From Spirodela intermedia (Eukaryota; Streptophyta; Magnoliopsida; Alismatales; Araceae): a stretch of DNA of 64,000 bases. Below are positions 60,501-64,000 of the stretch, in pieces (positions within the stretch are counted from its first letter, which is position 1; each line of letters starts with the position of its first letter). A model generated the notes under the pieces. The model made no database searches and was not told the DNA's origin. It saw nothing but the letters and a program-made list of their open reading frames with translations. A program made the position numbers and the translations under genes. The DNA is taken from NCBI GenBank assembly GCA_902729315.2, contig LR746264.1, forward strand, positions 808,501 through 872,500. Direction: 5' to 3'.

Positions 60501-62558
60501 TTCACTCCCTAACATGTCCAAGCATCATTCTTGATACTTTGCCATAGGCTTCATATGAATCAAGAAAAAAACATTCACAACTGAATCCTTTGGTTTGTTT
60601 AATATATTGAGTTTGTGGATAATTTAAAAAATATAAATTACATTAAGAAGATTTAAGTAAAGAGGTGAGTTAAACATTTCTTATGCCTATTTAAATTTTC
60701 AAAAGATATAATTTTTTTATCATTATAGAAAGGAAAATATGTTGAAAATGATAATGATAAATTTATCATGTGTTCAATGGGTTCAACATCCATGATCCAA
60801 ATATTTGCAAAAAGGAGAATAATTAATATACAAGACATTAAGTTTAGTAAAAAATAATAACTCACATGTTGCTAGAGATAACCCAATCTTATTAACTTGT
60901 ATCTGATTTTAGTGATGTATAGTAACTTCTTGGGTTTACTCAACTATCATATAAGTATGATAATTGTCTTTAGATTATGTGGTAATATAGAGATTCATCA
61001 TAAAGTTTATAATCTCTCATAAGTATGATGTGACTTTTTATAATAAGTACACCACAAATTATGTCTAGGATCATTCTTAAAATTTCTAAAATTTGGTTTC
61101 TTAGATTGAGATTTGTTCTTTTTTAAATTTACCTAATTTTTATAAACACAGTGTTTCACTATTTGATAAACTCAACATCAAGTTTCTTCTACTTTCTTTT
61201 CACATAATCATGAGTATTACCTTACTCAAATTTGGGACACTTTTTTTAGTCTAAAATTTAAATTTTTAACTAGTTAATTATTGATAGAGCTCTACTAAGT
61301 ATTCATATAATCTTGTATTTTTTATTTCATAGTTCCTACCACTATATCCTACACATAAATCAACATGTATTGATCAAACTCTTGCTACAATACTATCAAT
61401 TTATTTGTATATTCTGCTAATAGTTTTTTTTAGTTGTCTTAGATTCTTTATTGTTAAATTTTAATTAATATAATTGTGCCACATCTCTAGACTTGGAGTA
61501 AGTATGTTGAAGATTATCTCACATATATTTGGATGTCCTTATAATTTTTGGACTGATTTTTATCCACATTCATGCCATAATTTTAGAGTCTATACGTTCC
61601 TACACTTGTAAATTAGGATCATTGATTGGAGGATTAAGATAGTGAATAACTCGTTGACCCTTAATTTTTCAATGCCACTCTCACTTTGTTGAGACCATTT
61701 GAAATAGTTTCCACCTTTTAAATGATATGATTATAGTATTACATCTACTTTTGAATGTAATAAATTCTACCGAAGAGAGGGAGTCATAGTAATATAATAT
61801 AAAATAAAACTTAGGCTTATGTTCATTAGAATGCGACATTTGTATTGTATTGAAGTTTTCTAAGTATAAACTAGTGTTATGACATTTTAAAATATAACTA
61901 ACAAGCATTGAATGTATAATTCGTTAAAGTATTTAAATAGAGTCCAAATATTAGACACAATATAAGTAAGAAATTATTATATGTCTTGCTTCTAGAAACA
62001 TGAGCACATGCAACCTAAGATTGTATAAACTTAGTTTGCCATCTAGAAAAGAACACAAACACTAATATGGTGTCTTACATATTATAGGTGTAAGAAGACA
62101 CCAAGACACAAGTTGTGAGACAAGTATTTCCATTATACAAATATTTTTCGTTGTTATCACCAGTGAATAACAAGTTCAAGATATTCAACATAGAAGGATG
62201 AAATAGTGAGAATGAGAATGATCTCACATGTGGATCTAAATACCACGTCACAAGTTCATCCCAATCTCCTCTTTAGTCTTGCAGTCACCAACATAGTGAA
62301 ACAAAGAAAAGAAAAAAAGAGAAAAAAGGTTAAATCTTATTTTTCATTGTCAATTCTCAAATGAAATAGTATCGATCTTTTATACTAGTTGTGATAGTTA
62401 CATAGTGGGCAGGTTAGTCTTATCTAGTAATGGATTGAACTAATTCAGTTCTTAATAAGAGAAAAAATGTAAAATAACAATGAAGCCAAATTGGACCTAG
62501 GTAAGTATAATAGACTCAAACATAGAAATTGAAGTAAGAAAAGGCAAGATAAATCCTT
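57568..62558 (-). mobile_element. Decayed Ty1/copia retrotransposon (minus strand)
   Basis: Direct repeats of ~170 bp (57568-57740 and 62392-62558) begin TGATAGTTACA-AGTGG and share TTAATAAGAGAAAAA and CATAGA-ATTGAAGTAA. On the minus strand, in coding order, come a primer-site-like TGGTATTTAGATCC (62232-62245); integrase at ~59700-60000 (broken VVVTFIFFKNYVFKSFW, INQLPPKILGPKSLIEM); RT remnants ~58500-59300; and an RNase H end at ~57760-58130 that closes with FISKLGI and FTTLEESV, the copia C-terminus, right at a purine tract before the LTR. It is full of stops and inactive. Target duplication is not determined. Confidence 0.75.
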
Positions 62559-64000
62559 ATTAATAAGAACTCAAAATAGAGAGGAGAACTTAATAAAAAT
62601 GAGGGACAAATTCAAAGAAAGGGTAGTTTTAGTTGAAGTCATAGGTCTAGATCCATTGGTAGCCATTTGAGAGGGTTACCACTCTCCTTCATCACACTAT
62701 GTTATATGTTTGAGAGGGCTAGTTCTCTCACAAAAGTAACAAACTACAACACAACAATTGGCATGTCTTCCTTCATGTCTTCTTCCTTAACAATCCCCTT
62801 CTTCCCTCCTTGTCATTTGCTAAATTATCTTTGACTAATCGTCACGTTATACCCTCTAACTCTTACTACTCTTGGAGTAAGTTATATTTATTAATGGCCT
62901 AATATATGTGTCAATGATCTAGGTAAGCCCACTTGGTTTTTTTTATTTTTGAGTTTTGACCTCAAAATCAAGCCTAGAAATTAAAATGAGCCCACTCAAC
63001 CTCATGCCACTAAATATTTGAAAGCTAGGAGTGACTCATTTGGGTAATCAATTTACTCTAGATTGAGCATTGGAATCACCTAAATGGTAGCCCATCACTC
63101 ACTCACTCCCTCGCTCTCTCTCTCTCTCTCTCTTTCTCTTTCATATTTATACTTTTGAATCTTTGGGTTCTTAAGCTTAACTATGTTGCAGGGATTAGTT
63201 AATTTTATTGTTGAGATAGATATGAAAATCCTTAATACTAACTACATGAATATAAGATGTAGCTTGACATTTTCACCATTGGAATCCTATGAAGGTATGT
63301 GAGATGTTGAAATCTTTGGGTGAGTGTTAAGTGATATTGATAGAAAGAGCATGCATCAACAAGATTTCAAAGTGTTGTTGTTGTTTTTTTTTTTTGTTTC
63401 TATTTTGAAGAGAGGTGATCTGGTGGCATGCTTTAGGCCTTGACCGTTGACATCCTCAATCATATTTGATTAAGAAACCAAGTTGATTGGTATTTGCCTA
63501 ACTTATGCAAGTTGATCTTCAGTCTATATGAACAATCTTTGAGAACCCAATGGTTTTCATCTGAAAAATTTTGATACCTTTTTGAAAAGCTGTATGACTA
63601 GTTCTCAATCTTATAAAATGCTTTGCCAATTTTTTCCATCATCAAGATTGATAACTTCATCTTGGAGTCAACTATCCAGATTCATTAGGGATTGGGTCTA
63701 GAAACAATTTGACAAACATTAATGTGGACAATTTTTATTTTTATTTTCTTAAACTATGATATATAACTATGAATACATTAACCATGTTATTGGTTGAATG
63801 ATTTGAGCACCAGAGAGAATATAAAAAAAACTGTAGAAGAGGTAGATATTCTTGTAAGCCTAATAACACCTTAAACACCATAAGGTTTTGGAGACATCCA
63901 AAGTCTAGGTCAGCACTTGAAGCTTGTCATGGTGTATTCACTCATGAATGAGGAGTTGTAGTGACTTGTTTCTTGTTTATTCAAAACTGTCAAAAATTTC
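62559..64000. other. AT-rich spacer
   Basis: No recognisable gene. A CT tract lies at about 63110-63134. It may contain further old repeats that cannot be named by eye. Confidence 0.4.

Noticed and set aside
1-64000. CRISPR arrays, tRNA or rRNA genes, bacterial-type operons
   Set aside because: No regularly spaced repeat with unique spacers, no tRNA cloverleaf and no rRNA core was seen; the tandem arrays found are minisatellites with no unique spacers.

Overview
The window is nuclear DNA of a flowering plant. It carries intron-split genes with GT-AG junctions, a plant-specific TFIIB-like factor, a plant LRR receptor kinase, tRNA-Met-primed LTR retrotransposons and many CT/GA microsatellites. 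Coding exons are GC-rich, strongest at the 5' end (LRR kinase, PTF2-like gene), and sit in AT-rich spacer. That GC gradient suggests a monocot, probably not a grass, but this is inference from composition only.

Layout. 0-12.4 kb: a relic of an extensin-like LRR gene split by a decayed Ty3/gypsy element, a possible small unknown gene at 6.3 kb, a triplicated ~210-240 bp repeat, and a decayed Ty1/copia element (reverse transcriptase on the minus strand near 8.4-9.3 kb). 12.4-19.5 kb: an At1g01500-like gene and an NFD6-like gene, both minus strand, separated by spacer with a long GAA tract. 22-25.2 kb: a four-exon LRR receptor-like pseudokinase (minus), with a 23-nt exon. 27.7-33.5 kb: an F-box pseudogene broken by a copia element plus stops and a frameshift. 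33.5-34.4 kb: an LTR fragment and a 46-bp minisatellite. 36.8-52.8 kb: an apparently intact 16-exon Spinster-type MFS transporter (526 aa, minus). One intron contains a 4.65-kb copia element with a perfect 5-bp target duplication, and another contains a solo LTR with its own target duplication. 55.1-56.6 kb: an intact intronless PTF2-like TFIIB-related gene (plus). 57.5-62.6 kb: another decayed copia element. The remainder is AT-rich spacer.

The host genes form no operon or evident pathway; they are independent housekeeping or receptor genes. The main story is how retroelements relate to them. Four insertions can be placed inside a gene or gene relic, and all four are antisense to the host. 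Two are tolerated in Spinster introns; two accompany gene death (F-box, LRR-extensin relic). I found no tRNA, rRNA, CRISPR array or clearly new multi-gene system. The most unusual structures are tandem repeats and interlocking inverted repeats inside the intronic copia element, a foldback within a duplicated intron segment, and a solo LTR with two G-boxes before a TATA box.
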